Source: Rotaria socialis
Lineage: Eukaryota > Rotifera > Eurotatoria > Philodinida > Philodinidae
Assembly (NCBI GenBank): GCA_905331475.1
Contig: CAJNYU010003308.1
Coordinates: 1-64,000 of the forward strand
Direction of reading: 5' to 3'
DNA length: 64,000 nt
Of this stretch, positions 46,758-59,621 are shown in pieces (the stretch's first letter is position 1; each line of letters opens with the position of its first letter). Made by a program: the position numbers and the translations under genes. The notes beneath the pieces were generated by a model that did not search any database, was not told the DNA's origin, and saw nothing but the letters and a program-made list of their open reading frames with translations.

Positions 46758-48646
46758 ATGACGATTTTGCATCCAATAATAACGGATGCTTGCTATTTTT
46801 TGGTTGTTGTTGTTGCTGTTGTTCAATGTAGTAGCCATAATAATTTCAATGATCCTTTTGGTAAACATCATTCCATGAAAACTTTTCCTAGCCCATATGG
46901 TTGTAATCGATCATTGGGAATTTCATTTCCTTCAATATCATTACCAATAATATATTCAACGGAGTTGAATGTATCATCAACATTTTACATTAGCAATGAA
47001 CAAGTCATGGTCACTTGGCCAGCAACATATTCGTCATGTGATGATGATTTTATTGGTATCTACTTTATTGATATTCCACTTCTGATAGGTGAGTTTTTCG
47101 TATTATCATAATTTTTTATTTGGCAATCAAAACTTCTTTTACAATTCGATTAGGAGCATGCGATTATTTTGATTATGAATTTATTCAAACGAACCAAACA
47201 ATTATGTCATGGCAAATGATTAATTTGCATCGTCCTCTTGAATTTCGTTATTATTCACGTGACAAGAATTGTTCAGGGAATTATTCGCTTATGGCAAAAT
47301 CTGCCATTGTTCAATCGTTCAATTACAATGCACCAGAACAAATTCATTTAGCTTACGGTGATCAAATCGATCATATGTTTGTTTCATATGTAACGAATTC
47401 TTCGGAATACGTATCTGAATGTCAATATGAATTGGGTCCATCATCGCTTCAACGGCGAGTCCAAGGAACAACAATCACTTATAAAGCATCGGACATGTGC
47501 AACGGTCAAGCCAATATTCCGGGTCCAAAATCATTTATCGATCCTGGTTTTATTCATACAATTATTTTCGAAGATATTCGTCCAGCAACAACCTATTTTT
47601 ATCGAGTAGGAAACGAACAACATGGGTGGTCGTCAGTACTTTCATTCACAAATCGTCCTGCTGATGATTATAATGCGAAAGTATTATTAATAGCTTACGG
47701 TGATATGGGTGTAGCACCTACTCAACCCGGTGCCAAATCGACTGTGGATCGAGTTCAAGCACAAGTATTAACGAATAATATCACATGTATATTACATATT
47801 GGCGATATTAGTTATGCACGTGGTATTGGTGCACTTTGGGATGCGCTTATGACTCAAATCGATCTAATTGCATCTCATGTGCCATATATGGTAGGCATTT
47901 GAAATCATGAATATGATCATATTACAGGAGGCGATAAAGATCTAAGTGGAGCACCTGGTCCTGGAAGTTTTCGACCATTGTAGTAAATAATTTTTTGCAC
48001 ATTTGATTTGAGATATTCCTTTTGTTTTTCTTTTATATGCAGGGGCAATTATGGTAATGATTCAGGTGGTGAATGTGCTGTCCCTATGGTACGTCGTTTT
48101 CATTCACCATCGAATGGTAATGTTCTCTTCTGGGATAGTTTCGATATGGGTCCTGTTCATATTGTTTATTATTCCACAGAACATGATTTTCTTCCTTCAT
48201 CAACACAACATACTTGGCTTGAACATGATCTGAGTTCTATAAATCGTACTTTTACACCATGGTTAATTGTTGGATCACAACGGCCAATGTACTCTTCGAT
48301 CGTACGCGTTGTTGGGGATCCCATAAAAGGCATGTTACGAAAGTCTCTTGAGCTCATGTTTTATCAATATCACGTTGATATTAATCTTTTTGCATATATA
48401 CATTCTTACGAACGATCATGTCCTATGTATCAAGAACAATGTGTTGATGATGAAATTACACATGCATTAATCGGAATGGCTGGACACAATTTAGATTTTG
48501 ATACATACACAGAAGCTAAATGGAGTTTATATCACGATCAACAATTTGGTTATACTCAAATTTCAGATAACCGAACACATTTGCACTACTCCAACCATAG
48601 AAATGTAGACGATGCCGTAGTTGATCATTTTGACTTGACAAAATGA
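46758..48646 (+). pseudogene. Purple acid phosphatase (metallophosphoesterase), inactivated
   Basis: Exons 46758-47088, 47154-47979 and 48043-48646 join in phases 1 and 2 with GT-AG introns. They cover a complete secreted phosphatase of 586 positions: N-terminal hydrophobic signal, fibronectin-like N-terminal half (PATTYFYRVGNEQHGWSS) and a metallophosphatase domain. Motifs in order: YGDMG (GDxG, intact), GDISYARG (GDxxY, intact), then the GNHE motif, whose Gly codon is TGA (47900-47902), giving stop-NHE. The V-x-x-H motif reads VGSQ in VGSQRPMY, and the G-H-x-H motif reads AYIH in LFAYIHSYERSCP. One stop and two lost metal or substrate ligands therefore hit three of the five catalytic motifs. 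SGGECAVP and WDALM place it near the plant-like long PAP group. AATAAA lies at 48801-48806. The rest of the frame is intact, so the decay is fairly recent. Confidence 0.85.
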
Positions 48647-48959
48647 CTTTTTCACTCACCATAGAGCCTCATTTTGCTATGATAGTGTTACAAGATTTGT
48701 GTTCAGTTCATTTAATTTTTCATATTTATAATCCAAATATTTTCCAGATACAGAGAATATTGATAGAATTTCTTGTATCGAAACAGAATACTCTAGTAAA
48801 AATAAATTTCTCTTTGTTGAGAGTGTGAGACTTATTTGACTCGCCCAAGACGGTTCCTGGTCGCGAGTACGTACGTGAATATTTAAGCAAATGGAAAAAA
48901 TCTAATTAAGTAATCGATTCCATTTTTATTCGACAGAGAAGAAAAATTTATGCGCGAGT

Positions 48960-49871
48960 TTATTCAAGAGAAAATCGCTGAACACGATGATTATTATGAA
49001 CAATAACATACATATGATTGTACCGATCGAAGGACAAATCCATGCTCCAGTTGAACTGATTTGCTCCTGATCCTTGATCATTTCTACCCACAAACACAGT
49101 GCCTTCTTTTACTCATTGAGGCCAACGCATTACACAATTATTGCGTGAATCTGCCACATAGATAGTGCCTAACCTATCAACGAGGAGTCCGTTAGGATAC
49201 GAGAATTGTGTCATAGAGCGTGTTCTTGAACTTTACCTCCAGCGACGACGATGCCTACTTTTGCACCTTGATTCCATTTCATTATACGATGATTGTTGGT
49301 GACTGACACATACACATTCTGTTCTCGATCAACAAAGAGATATTTTGGCCAGTTGAGTTGATTGAGACCATCTACATTCACATTGCCACCAGCCACGTGA
49401 GTGCCATTCTTGTCTCCCAATTTATATCGTCTCGCTTCATTTCCTTCAACGTCAGAGACGTAGATATATCTCTGTTCATCCATAGCCAATCATACACATT
49501 TGATATTGTTGGCGACGCTGTCTAGTTTTGTTATACCACTACTACGTGACCATCGTACAACTTGCCGATTCTCATAATCACAAATAATGAGACTATCCGT
49601 CTCTTTGTCAATCAAAACATCAGTTGGATGCTTCAATTGATTACATTCGTTTCCTTTACCATTGCCAGAAACGAAGATTTTATGTGTCAACAATGATCAC
49701 TGTTTGATCGTCATCAACGAACAGACCTTCAGACCGATGGAGTTGATTGGTGATATTCCTTTGCCCGCTGCCTCCAGTAACAGTCACTCCATTCTGTGCC
49801 CATCTTGCATTAGGAGGAATATTGGGCATAACTGCAAGAAACAAAATAATAGAACAGAAGGTCTTAGTCAT
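48960..49871 (-). pseudogene. Secreted NHL-repeat protein, decayed
   Basis: Minus strand. It starts with a signal peptide (MTKTFCSIILFLAVMPNIPP) followed by NHL-type beta-propeller repeats (GLFVDDDQTVIIVDT, PTDVLIDKETDSLIICDYEN, PKYLFVDREQNVYVSVTNNH, PNGLLVDRLGTIYVADSRNN). The frame is broken by a TAA with apparent loss of part of a repeat near 49680, a TGA after NIKCV at 49490-49492, a frame change near 49205-49240 and a TGA after RWPQ at 49113-49115; it ends with TAA at 48960. From the repeat pattern, both TGA codons look like former Trp codons. An active homologue would be an extracellular propeller protein. It lies tail to tail with the phosphatase pseudogene. Confidence 0.75.
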
Positions 49872-50711
49872 CTCATTCTAATTCTCTCTCGCTCAGGTTA
49901 GTGTTAGAAACGTGGCATGAGCTTTTGAAAAGAACTCGAGGAATGTTTGCTAATCTAATCGAATAACATAATACAGTTCATCAGTAACAGAACTCATTGC
50001 TTAAAGCAATCGAATACTTAAGTAGAAAATATTCAGAAATACATAGAGAACTGTCAGGAGCTCACGGAGATTCTTAGATAGATTTTTTTTAGAAAACTTA
50101 CAGAATTTCAATTTTCTAGTCAGACTTGAGAAAGACCAGGAAAACGGTCTCTATCAGAATTAGTCAATGAAAAGTCGAAAGGTTATTGCTAATGATCCTT
50201 AGAGAATCTTAGGGAAAACTATGTTAAACCTAATTAGAAAATTCTGAGGATTTTCTTAGCGCCATGTTTTGTAGGAAACCTCAGAAAGTTTCAGAGGACT
50301 TCTCAATGCTAAGTCTCGTGAAAACATTTTTTACAATTCTATAAGAATTATTGCAAGATTTGAGTTTGAAGGAAATGAGTGAAAAGTTGGATTAGATACA
50401 AATATTTTCATAATCTTTATGAAAAGTAAAGATGAAGCTATTAGATTTTCTTTGATAGTATTGTGTTCGGCTGTGTGTAATTACTATTTTGGTGTCCCTC
50501 ATAAATTCGTTCTCGCTCATTTATTTACATATATCTTTCATATTGGTCCCAATCAGTAACCACGTGATGTACTTTCCGATGGAAGGAAGTAATGCACGAA
50601 AAGCATTTAGATATGTTTGTCCAGTATGAATTTCACATTCGTATAAAGGAAAATTACAAAAAAATCGTCTTTTGGAAAGGGCAGAAAACACATTTACCTA
50701 TTTATTTTTTC
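49872..50711. other. Intergenic between two decayed genes
   Basis: Contains degenerate iterations of TTAGAGAATCTTAGG / AAACTT / CTCAGAAAG-like words at about 50040-50310. No gene recognised. Confidence 0.4.
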
Positions 50712-51299
50712 TCAAAATACAGAAGAAGTTTCTTGCAAAACATTTGCGCCACGGCAGTTGTTTCCTTCATCTATGACCTTACGTTCAACTGGTAGATAGA
50801 TTTTGCTAATAAATGCCCTGGAATCTTGTCGAATGGTGAAATCAGGTGGATTGTTCAGTGTTGCTTTTAATCTTTCTAATTCTTTTGTCCAATGCTCTAT
50901 GCCAGTGCCCATGAAAGCACAGTCATCAGGATCCTGATGAACTTCAGCATTTAAACTTGTCAATTGCATTTCTAATCGAGGAATAAAATTTTTGACAGAT
51001 GAAAGCAATTCCTCTCTTGTTTCTTGTGCCACTCTTCTGGTTTTGGCAATCGATTTCGTTTCCCATTCATCAATATTTTTCATTAATGAATGTTTTTGTG
51101 GATCATGTGCTAGTATTTTAATTTCTTCGAGGAACTGATTACAATCACGAACCACTGTCAGTAATTTTAAATTCAGATGATTACGATGTTGCTAATAATG
51201 AGGGCCACAATATAGTACTTTTGGACATCCTAAACACGTCAATATTGGTTTTATTTTGCAATCTTTCTTGTAGCAAGACAGATTCGTTGCCGTCGCCAT
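50712..51299 (-). pseudogene. B-box-like zinc finger plus coiled-coil protein, one nonsense codon
   Basis: From ATG at 51299 the frame runs MATATNLSCYKKDCK..., then a Cys/His cluster (C-x4-C, C-x2-C, C-x2-H) resembling a B-box. It then meets an in-frame TAG (51192-51194), inside the HY-stop-QHRNH segment where related proteins should have a residue such as Trp. After the stop 159 codons stay open: a helical, Glu/Lys/Arg-rich coiled-coil (KSIAKTRRVAQETREELLSS, LEMQLTSLNAEV), then FISKIYLPVERKVIDEG and a proper stop at 50712. This arrangement (zinc finger, coiled coil, no RING) resembles the TRIM-like families that I recall as expanded in bdelloids. It could still make a protein from the downstream TTG/ATG if read through. 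Confidence 0.6.
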
Positions 51300-51459
51300 A
51301 TCGTTAGTAGTAAGAGCGAGAATAGCCACTTATTGATGAATGAAACGAAAAGAAAACGATACCATGTGTTCAACATCATGCAAACAAGCGAGTCATGTTG
51401 TGTAATTATTTTCAAAAAATACCCAAAATTCAACGCAGAAAAAAATTCTGACTGAAGTC

Positions 51460-52553
51460 AACTGTTCACAGGGGCCAATCTAAATACTGAACGAACAAAG
51501 AGATCAATCCTTAACGCTCCATCGTAAATAACTATTGTTAGATAATGTGAGCGAATTATGTGGTCACGTTTTTTCTTACATTCTTGATACCTAAAAGAAT
51601 TTTTCGATGCTGAAATATTAAGTAAATTCGGAGGCGAGTGTGGATGCATCAGTGTCAGTATATGCATATGTACAACCATACCTTGGTCAATTGATTTTTT
51701 CAAAATTTTCGCTGTATATTTTTGCAACATGATCACACTGTTGATTGTCTATCTTTTTCTTTAATAAACCTAATAAAATAAGCATACTATTGAGAAGTAT
51801 GCTAGCATATTCATGGGAAAACATGTATAGATGTGCTAGACGCCTTAATGAAGATAAAAAATTCTGTTTCGTTAGCGAAACTCTTTTTCTCTGCAGTAGA
51901 AAGATCAAAAGCAGTTAATAGTTGCGACTTTTTTTCAAAAATTTCTTGGTTCACAAGGCTTTTCGAAGAATCCTTTTTCCCTGGATGTTTTAACACTGTT
52001 TCAGAAGAATGCCATGATTCTCTAAACTGCAACAACTAATTAAAAGCTAATTGCACAAGTTTAAAAAACTTGAAAATATTGATATTCATTAGTATATTAT
52101 CAGTACAGACAAGCTCATTATTAAAACGTATGGATACATACATGTATCTAATCGAAGTATTTTATTCGGCGAAAAAAAAAGAAGCTTTACCAGAAAAATA
52201 TGCCCAAAACAACGAGAAACTCACAACTTATTTCGGGAAATGTAAAGAGTTTTTTCTCTCTTTAAACAACAACAGCAGCAGCATTATGAATAGATGAATT
52301 GGCAAAATAAAAAGCAATATCGTTCGAAGGTAAACAAACTTCGTTTGGAGTTGGTCGATCCCTTTTCTTTCGTTTATAAATTAATTTCCAATATGTTGTA
52401 TGAATATATTGAACCAATTTGCAATATTTATTTTTGCTAGCTTCTTTGGCTAATAACCATCGACGCATTGTAGCATTCACACCTAAGACTTCTTCAGCTA
52501 GACGAAGATTTTCACTTAGCGATCGTTCAGTCATACCGGATGTCTAAAATAAA
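51460..52553 (-). pseudogene. Unrecognised gene remnant, several coding-like blocks
   Basis: The best block is 52534-52262 (minus), just after an acceptor-like TTTATTTTAG: MTERSLSENLRLAEEVLG..., containing ATMRRWLLAKEASKNKYC and a basic patch YKRKKRDRP, 90 aa. Downstream blocks at 52035-51811, 51908-51687 and 51736-51458 also look coding, but they lie in different frames that overlap and shift, with no clean splice sites to link them. I read this as a gene with frameshifts, or exons I cannot join. No family recognised. Confidence 0.35.
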
Positions 52554-52871
52554 GTATCAATAATTAAGTTAAAAAAAAACTTTTCTCGATAATTTTTAGA
52601 AAAAAAAGAAGTCTTCGTGGCTATCTATATACTATACGAATATCTTTTTTATAGATTAATAAAGTCGGTCACGAAATATTCATCAGGAAATTCTTTTTCT
52701 GAAAGAGAATATTAATGTTTATGACCTTTTCCAAAAGAACAATATTCCATAAGATAATCTTCTTATCTAATTAAATAAATGTGAACTACTCAGTCAATCC
52801 AGTACAAATCAGTCGATGCAAGATTTTATTCATTAGTTTACGAATACACTTGCTTAGTAAGAGGGAGGAAA

Positions 52872-53002
<131 letters not shown>

Positions 53003-53118
53003 ACGAAATATTTGAATCTCCTAAACTTTTCATTTATTAATAGTTATTGTTCATGCCAATAGCATTATTCTATATTGAAAAGTTCCGTATTCGTTAAACG
53101 ATTCTCATCTATGAACAA

Positions 53119-55647
53119 TCAATAATAATTCATATTTTTTACCGCATATTTATTAGCCGGTGGTTGTCTAAACCAAAGATATTCGTTATAAGCGGTTTCA
53201 TTATTTGATAAATAATTTAAATAATCCGCTAATTCTTTCACTGTTTTATAATCATAAATATTAATATATGAATGATTGGGTGCAAATCGCGTATAATCAG
53301 GTTTTCCATCACGGCTAGCAACAATCGGTACAGCTGTTGACGATAAGCCATCAATTAATTTTTCTGTGACATAATCTTCACAATTGGAATTTTCAATCGA
53401 TATAACAAATTTGTAGGATGCATATAATTCAGAATTGGATTGTGCACGTGCTTGTGCTTCAACTGATTTCCCATTATTAAGACAGCCACCAAACGAATCA
53501 ATACGCATATGTGCCATCAATTGTCGAACAATTGATTGGCGACCATTATAAGCGTTACTTTATAGACAAAACAAAAATTCAATAGATAGCAAGATAAAAA
53601 AAAAGAAAATTATTTCATCTCCTACCAATTCGATATAATCCATATGATTGATGCTGATTTAACTTTTTTTGAAAATGGTACTCGAACAGGTGCAAATAAT
53701 TTATCAAGATATGATTTCAAATCAAAATAGGTAGCTGGCTCAGGATATGAACGTTCTAAATTATACCACATTGGAAAATCAATTTCATGCCAATCATGAC
53801 CACCAGATGAATGTACTTCACTTTCAAGTACATATACAGTTGAATACTGTTGTCGTTGATCAGAACGTTCTAGTTTCGGTAAATTATTTGATGGCATATG
53901 AATGGAATGATATGAAATAAGATTCGCTTCTTTTAAACGTGATTGATCATCTGTCCAACGAACAGTTAATGTTAATAAACGCATGCATCGTTCAATTAGA
54001 ATCGAACGAAGAGCATCGTTTGTTAATGTATTAAATTTTGCTACGCATTGATCACGATTTATATGAGAAAAATCACCTAAACAGAAAAAGAAAATTTAAT
54101 TGATTTTTAAGAATGAAATTCTTTCCAAGAATTTTCAGTTATTTCCAATAGCAGACTATAGAAGAACTAGATGTTATTTGAGTTGCACTCGTGTACAAAA
54201 TGCGATGCGAAGCAAAACTTCGGATCTTCACGAAAAATCTTCAATTCAGAGAAATCTTGAATACTTTTTAGTTAGCCATGATGTAATTCATCACTCTGAA
54301 AACTCTATTTTTACTTAGCGATGCATTCTTAAGGATTGATTAATTATCTCAATGATTCATTATCTAAGATCAGCTGTAAAAGAATAGACTATAGTGTGGC
54401 TAATATATGTTGATGACGTCATTTTAACTATCTTGAATCAAATTTCTTTCATTTTTGTCATTTTGGAACCACATTTGTGAGTGAACGGAATATCAGATTA
54501 AAGAATAGAAAGAATATGTCAGAAGTTCGATCTCGATACTTTCATCTCCCGTTTCAATGATTTTTCTATGATTTTTCGGTACTCGAGAGATCATCGGGTC
54601 ACAAGATGACGAAAAAGATGCGTACGTCGAGAAAGCAAAAGCAAAAGGAAACACGCGACGGACTACATAAATGCAATGCTTCGTATTGCATTAAAAACTT
54701 CCGCTTCGCATCGCATTAATAAATCAATTAAAATGCTTAACAGTAGCTGTGCAAAATCACATTTTCGAACACATGGTGCCTCATTGTAAGTATATACCGA
54801 TGTCAAGGTTAATTTACTAAAAAACGGATCGCTTAACTATTTGCACTAGACTTAGGCTTTATTTTGCCACTGATATAGTGATTTCAAAGTTCTTATTCTT
54901 TACGATCGACATCAAGAAAATAATGTAATCTATGATAACCGACGAAGAAACAATATAATGCCTCTGAAAATTTCCTATGATTAATTAAGACCGAAAATTG
55001 TAGTTCTTTCATCGCAAAAGTTCACTGAAACAGTTAGAATCTCGTTTCGATCAAATGATATTCAATATATTTTAGAAGACTACACCGTACAACACTAAAA
55101 CTATATTTTAATACTATATAATGAACCATTAGTAAAAATCTGCTTTAAAATTAGAGAAAGATTTAAAATCAATATTTTCTTTTTGGAACCTTTTACTTTT
55201 CCTCACAATAAAGAAACCTGTCGAAAATGTAAATATTTCTTTCGTTTATATTCATTTGATTCAGTGATACAAATATAGCTGATGCCACGTGGTACACACC
55301 ATATATATGTGTATAGAACTAAGTGACATTGAATTTATGTTAGATAACATTAACTTACATTTAATCGGATCTTGTTCTCGAAAGATATGTTGATGACCAG
55401 TCCAATCCAATACAAGAAATTCATTACTATTTTTCAAATTATTCGCTTTTGATAATGGTTGATTGACTAGCGCATCGCCTTTTTCAATAACAGGAAAAAC
55501 ATTATTTGAGTATTTATGTTGACTTTGATGTTGGTGAGTGTTTTGAGTGTTGTCATGATGAAAATAGAGTTGACCGAGTATATAAATATTAAGTAGAATA
55601 ACACCAACTATCAAATATAATACCAAACACTTGAGGCTCGTTCGCAT
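53119..55647 (-). CDS. Alpha-1,3-fucosyltransferase (GT10), 3 exons
   Basis: Minus-strand exons 55647-55359, 54076-53626 and 53557-53119 join in phases 1 and 2 to give 392 aa. It is a type II Golgi membrane protein: a short cytoplasmic tail, a membrane anchor at about residues 7-28 (LVLYLIVGVILLNIYILG), a Gln/His-rich stem, then the catalytic region. The exon 2/3 junction rebuilds ISNCNAYNGR, and exon 3 has the GT10 signature YKFVISIENSNCEDYVTEKL followed by AVPIV. These are the GDP-fucose-binding hallmarks of alpha-1,3-fucosyltransferases. The product would add fucose to GlcNAc on N-glycans or Lewis-type structures; the acceptor cannot be told from sequence. Intron 1 (1.28 kb) carries repeat copy C. 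The stop codon is 116 bp from the poly-C run. Confidence 0.9.
54165..54713 (+). repeat. Dispersed repeat, copy C, in fucosyltransferase intron 1
   Basis: The most complete of three copies: starts AACTAGATGTTATTTGAG, then AAAATGCGATGCGAAGC, and ends CTTCCGCTTCGCATCGCATT. The AATGCGATGCGAAGC motif is therefore inverted at the right end. Shares the internal blocks TTGATGACGTCATTTTAACT and TTTTGGAACCACATTTGTGA with copies A and B. No coding capacity. Confidence 0.7.
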
Positions 55648-56947
55648 CGGAAGATTCTATGGATATAGTTAGTCTTCCCATATTGCTCGAAATCGAATCT
55701 CCATTAAGATCTAGAATAAGATCAAAAGCAACGAGATAGACGAACATACAAACAGTTATCTATTAATTCTAAATCAATAACAAACAAAACAACATTGATT
55801 ATTACTTACTTGTTCATTTGTCAACATCTCGATTCATTTTACATCTTTCATTTCTATGGCCCTTACAATGTGTCGTCTTATTATTTCTCTTGTTCTTTTC
55901 TCCTATCTATCTGATTCTTCTTTTTTTACGAATGAGCATTGTTCTACTGATGAAGTACTTGACCGTTTATTTTTATACTTCTTTGCTTTTCTTTGTTTCT
56001 CCGTCCTATGCTCGCTTACTTCAAAGGGACTAGCTTTCTTTATTAGTAGAGACTCATACAGATGACAGATTTTTCTCATGTAGAAAATTTTCTTTCCTGA
56101 ATAGACGAGCAAAAGAAAAGAAAATTCTTCGTATAGCTTATGCTATTAAAACAAATTTCTATTGATAAGAAAAAGAAATTATGTTGGTCGAAATTTTTCT
56201 AGATCGTAGCATAAATCCATCAGTTTTCTTCATTAATGTAATAAATCAAAAGGAAATAAGAAGCTTTACAAAGAAAAGTAATTTCTCGTTTGAATTATTT
56301 CAATAGAATTAGTCATGCAAATATGAAGGATAAAAGCTTATAGATTTTTGTTTTCGTTAAAGAAACTATTACGGTTTGAATAAAACGTCTAGTGGGATTA
56401 TAAATATTTTATAAAAAATTAATCGTAATCGATGGAAATATAAGATTTTAATTTTCAATATACATTTTTTAATCTATTAGAAGAAATGTAACATATATTG
56501 TAAAAATCGAATCAATAAAACTGTGCATTTATCATCAGCGAAAAACAAAATACAGCTGAATAAGACCATTATTCTTCTAAACATAAGATACGTGTTTGTT
56601 GATAGTAGCTTCAAATACAATCGACACAAATAAAATAAAAACGCCCTACTTTTTTTGTCTTTAACAAATATATATGGTAATTTAATTTTAGTATCTACTT
56701 TATTCATTCAATACTTTCCTACCAATTAGAATACAGATTTGACTGTAAGATATAAGGTTGTACTAGAAGAATTTTCTATTGACAGCTGCGAATAAACCAA
56801 CAAGGAAAAAAGTGTATTTTATTCCTATCGTTAGTGACATCTGTTTGATAATATAATTCGTAAATTATTCTTAGTCATCGATTTTGACACAAAAACAAAA
56901 CGAGTGAAGTGAGACGTGTGATAAGAATAATCTTTTCTGAAACATAA
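55648..56947. other. Divergent intergenic region between fucosyltransferase and cystinosin
   Basis: 1.3 kb that must hold both promoters. Overlapping short frames near 55820-56110 on both strands are not supported. No recognisable promoter motif. Confidence 0.5.
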
Positions 56948-58792
56948 ATGGAATCGATGCATAGAAAAAACATTCTTCTACTAATTTTTACATTTTTTCT
57001 TACTTTTCATCGCTCAGGTGAGATTGATTTTCTGTCGATTTTAAATTTCTCTAGTTTTTTTTCTGTATTCATAGACAGTGAGGAATTAACTGCGAATAAT
57101 CATGAATTACTATTTAATCCTGCTAGTTTAACTGTTTCTGTTGGCCGTAATGCATCAACTACAATTCAATTAGTGTAAGACAAAAATTAATCATAAGAAT
57201 TTCATTATTCTTTTGAAATTAATAGATCAGAACAAGATGAGTCCATTCACATCTCCTTTGTTTATGGTGAAGATCGGTCTCACTCGACAGATTATATTAA
57301 ACCACTTGCGTCTATTGATTTCCGTGGACATTCTTCTCGTATGGAAATGGTTTTAATAATAACAGGTCTTCGTCCCGGTCATGTTATTGTTGGTTGTAAT
57401 GTAACACCTGCATTTAATACAAATTTAACGGACCGAGATTTCCTTCTAATTAATATTGCACTTAGTGCTAAACTTGATCGAATTATTAATATAATCGGTT
57501 GGCTTTCTTTTGCTACATGGTCTTTTTCATTTTATCCACAAATAGTACTGAATTTTCGCCGACAAAGGTAAAGAAAAAAAATAAATTATTCTAGCGAAAA
57601 ACAAACAATCAAATGCGTTTTTTAGTGTTGTTGGACTTAGTTTTGATTTTCTGGCTTTAAATATGTTTGGATATTTTTGTTATTCAGTATCTAATATTGG
57701 CTTTTATTCATGGAAGAGTGTTCAAGTATGTTTATTCAGTTTGAAGATCCATGTTCCAAATAATAAGAAAAAAACGTTTCTGAACTTTCATTTTCCCTTC
57801 GAGATTTTTCGATATATACCATTGCGGATCGAACGTTGTATTCAATGATTCTAACTACTCATTTGACTTTCCATATTAGTGAAGACCAAATTGGTTGAAT
57901 ACTAATATTTCAATTCTTATACAGCGATAGCAACTAAAAGTTTGATCCTTTACATTTTACAACATATTATATCATGTAGAATAAATTTTGTGTGAATAAA
58001 AAACTTTCATCACCTTCTTTCAGAATGATAATAAGTTTAATCTCTCATGCAAGAATTCCTCATTATAGATAATTGACATAAAAGTCACGATATAGTAAAT
58101 CAGATAGGAACAGCTCGACTATCAGATAAATAAAATTTCTTTTTTTTGTAGGATGCCTATGTGAAAATACATCCACACGGTGTTATACCTGTTTTACTTA
58201 ACGATGTTGTATTTGGTTTACATGGTTTTATAGCATCATTTCTTACTATTTTTCAATGTGTTCTTTTTCAAGTATGTTTAATTCCTTCAATACTGAACTC
58301 ATCGAAAAATCTTCTTTCTAGCATTCTGGACAACAAGTTTCATACGCAGCATCGATATTATTATTCTTATTAATTTTACTTTTATCGATAACAACAATTT
58401 TAACATCGGTGAATCATATGAATTTACTTCTATTAATGTATTTCTATTCATATGTTAAATTAGCAGTATGTGCTATAAAATACATTCCACAAGTTCTAAT
58501 GAATCGTCGACGTAAGTCAACTGAAGGATGGTCTATTGGAAATGTTATATTTGATTTTCTTGGCGGGATACTAAGTTTAATACAAATGTGTTTATTTGCT
58601 ATTAATTATAATGATTGGTTATCATTATTTGGTTCAATAACCAAGTTTGGTCTTGCTATTGTTTCAATTACATTTGATATTGTATTTATTGTACAACATT
58701 ATGTTCTCTATAAGAATCGTGAACATAAACCCGATGGATATCAAGTACTGGATAATAATGAAGAAACTACAGCAGTTACAGTCAATAGTTGA
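56948..58792 (+). CDS. CTNS: Cystinosin, lysosomal cystine/H+ symporter, 6 exons
   Basis: Exons 56948-57017, 57075-57174, 57226-57567, 57626-57725, 58152-58271 and 58322-58792, all GT-AG and frame-consistent, give 400 aa. An N-terminal signal peptide is followed by a glycosylatable luminal region (NAST, NVT, NLT sites). Seven membrane helices contain two PQ-loop motifs: SFSFYPQIVLNFRRQSVVGL and IKYIPQVLMNRRRKSTEGWS, each followed by an acidic F-D-F/F-D-x segment as in cystinosin. The stretch KIHPHGVIPVLLNDV is also cystinosin-like. The C-terminal GYQVL resembles the GYxxL lysosome-sorting tail. It should export cystine from lysosomes with protons. AATAAA at 58912-58917. Slightly longer than the human protein; intron 5 (426 bp) is larger than the rest. 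Confidence 0.93.
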
Positions 58793-59621
58793 GATCTGAT
58801 TTTTATATATTTTATAACTTTTATCTATTTTTCATGTACAGAATACATGTATACTCATATCTTTGCAAAATACTTTTTCAACACTTATTTTATTAAAAGA
58901 AAGTGATGTCAAATAAAGATTTTTGTGCTAAAACTTTGAAATATATATGCATCGACTTTGTTCAGTTTGGTAGAGAAATGCAGCGTTACATATAGAAAAT
59001 GATTTATTCTCTTCATGACGATAATAAATAGGCCGAAAGTCTTATCTAGTTTGTAGTATCACATTAAAATTTTGACTGCATATATATATATATATATATG
59101 TATGTATTTGGTAGCATCTAAATCATCATTTAATAGAAAAATTAATCTCAATAATTCTCTGGCATAAGTCTTCTAGAACCGATATAAACATGTCTAAGGA
59201 ATCTGTGTTACCGTATGACGTTGGATATGAAATTGAGTGCTAGTATTTTTTCATTAAGCGGTGGAATTTCAATCTTGATATGCTGTATAAATATACTGAA
59301 AAACCTGTTTAATTTATATTCTAAACTTCTACATTTTTGTGATAGTCAACAAATTTTTTATCTCTGATTTATAATACTACATTTTAGATTTTTCATAACA
59401 ATTATAATCAATCAATCATATTATACTAAATAGTATTCTTTTTGAATTTCATATTTACAACAGAATGCGGTTGTGATCATTATTATATAATATATAACAA
59501 CAGAAAGAGAAACATGAATGGTAGATGATATTCAACCAATCAAATATTTTTTAGAATTCCATAAACTTTGATGAGTCATCTGTCGGATGCTTTATTTATA
59601 TGATTTGAGCTTTTAAATAAA
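58793..59621. other. Intergenic between cystinosin and the torsin-interacting protein gene
   Basis: AT-rich, contains an (AT)n run at 59080-59099. Nothing else recognised. Confidence 0.5.
59080..59099. repeat. (AT)n microsatellite
   Basis: Ten uninterrupted dinucleotide units. Confidence 0.85.

Noticed and set aside
47900..47902. Selenocysteine at the TGA in the phosphatase
   Set aside because: The position is a structural Gly in GNHE, no SECIS-like hairpin was evident, and two other motifs are also lost.
49113..51194. Possible reassignment of TGA or TAG to Trp
   Set aside because: Intact genes in the window (FucT, cystinosin, LAP1-like, Pax) use TGA or TAG as terminators or use TGG for Trp, and the NHL copy also has frameshifts.
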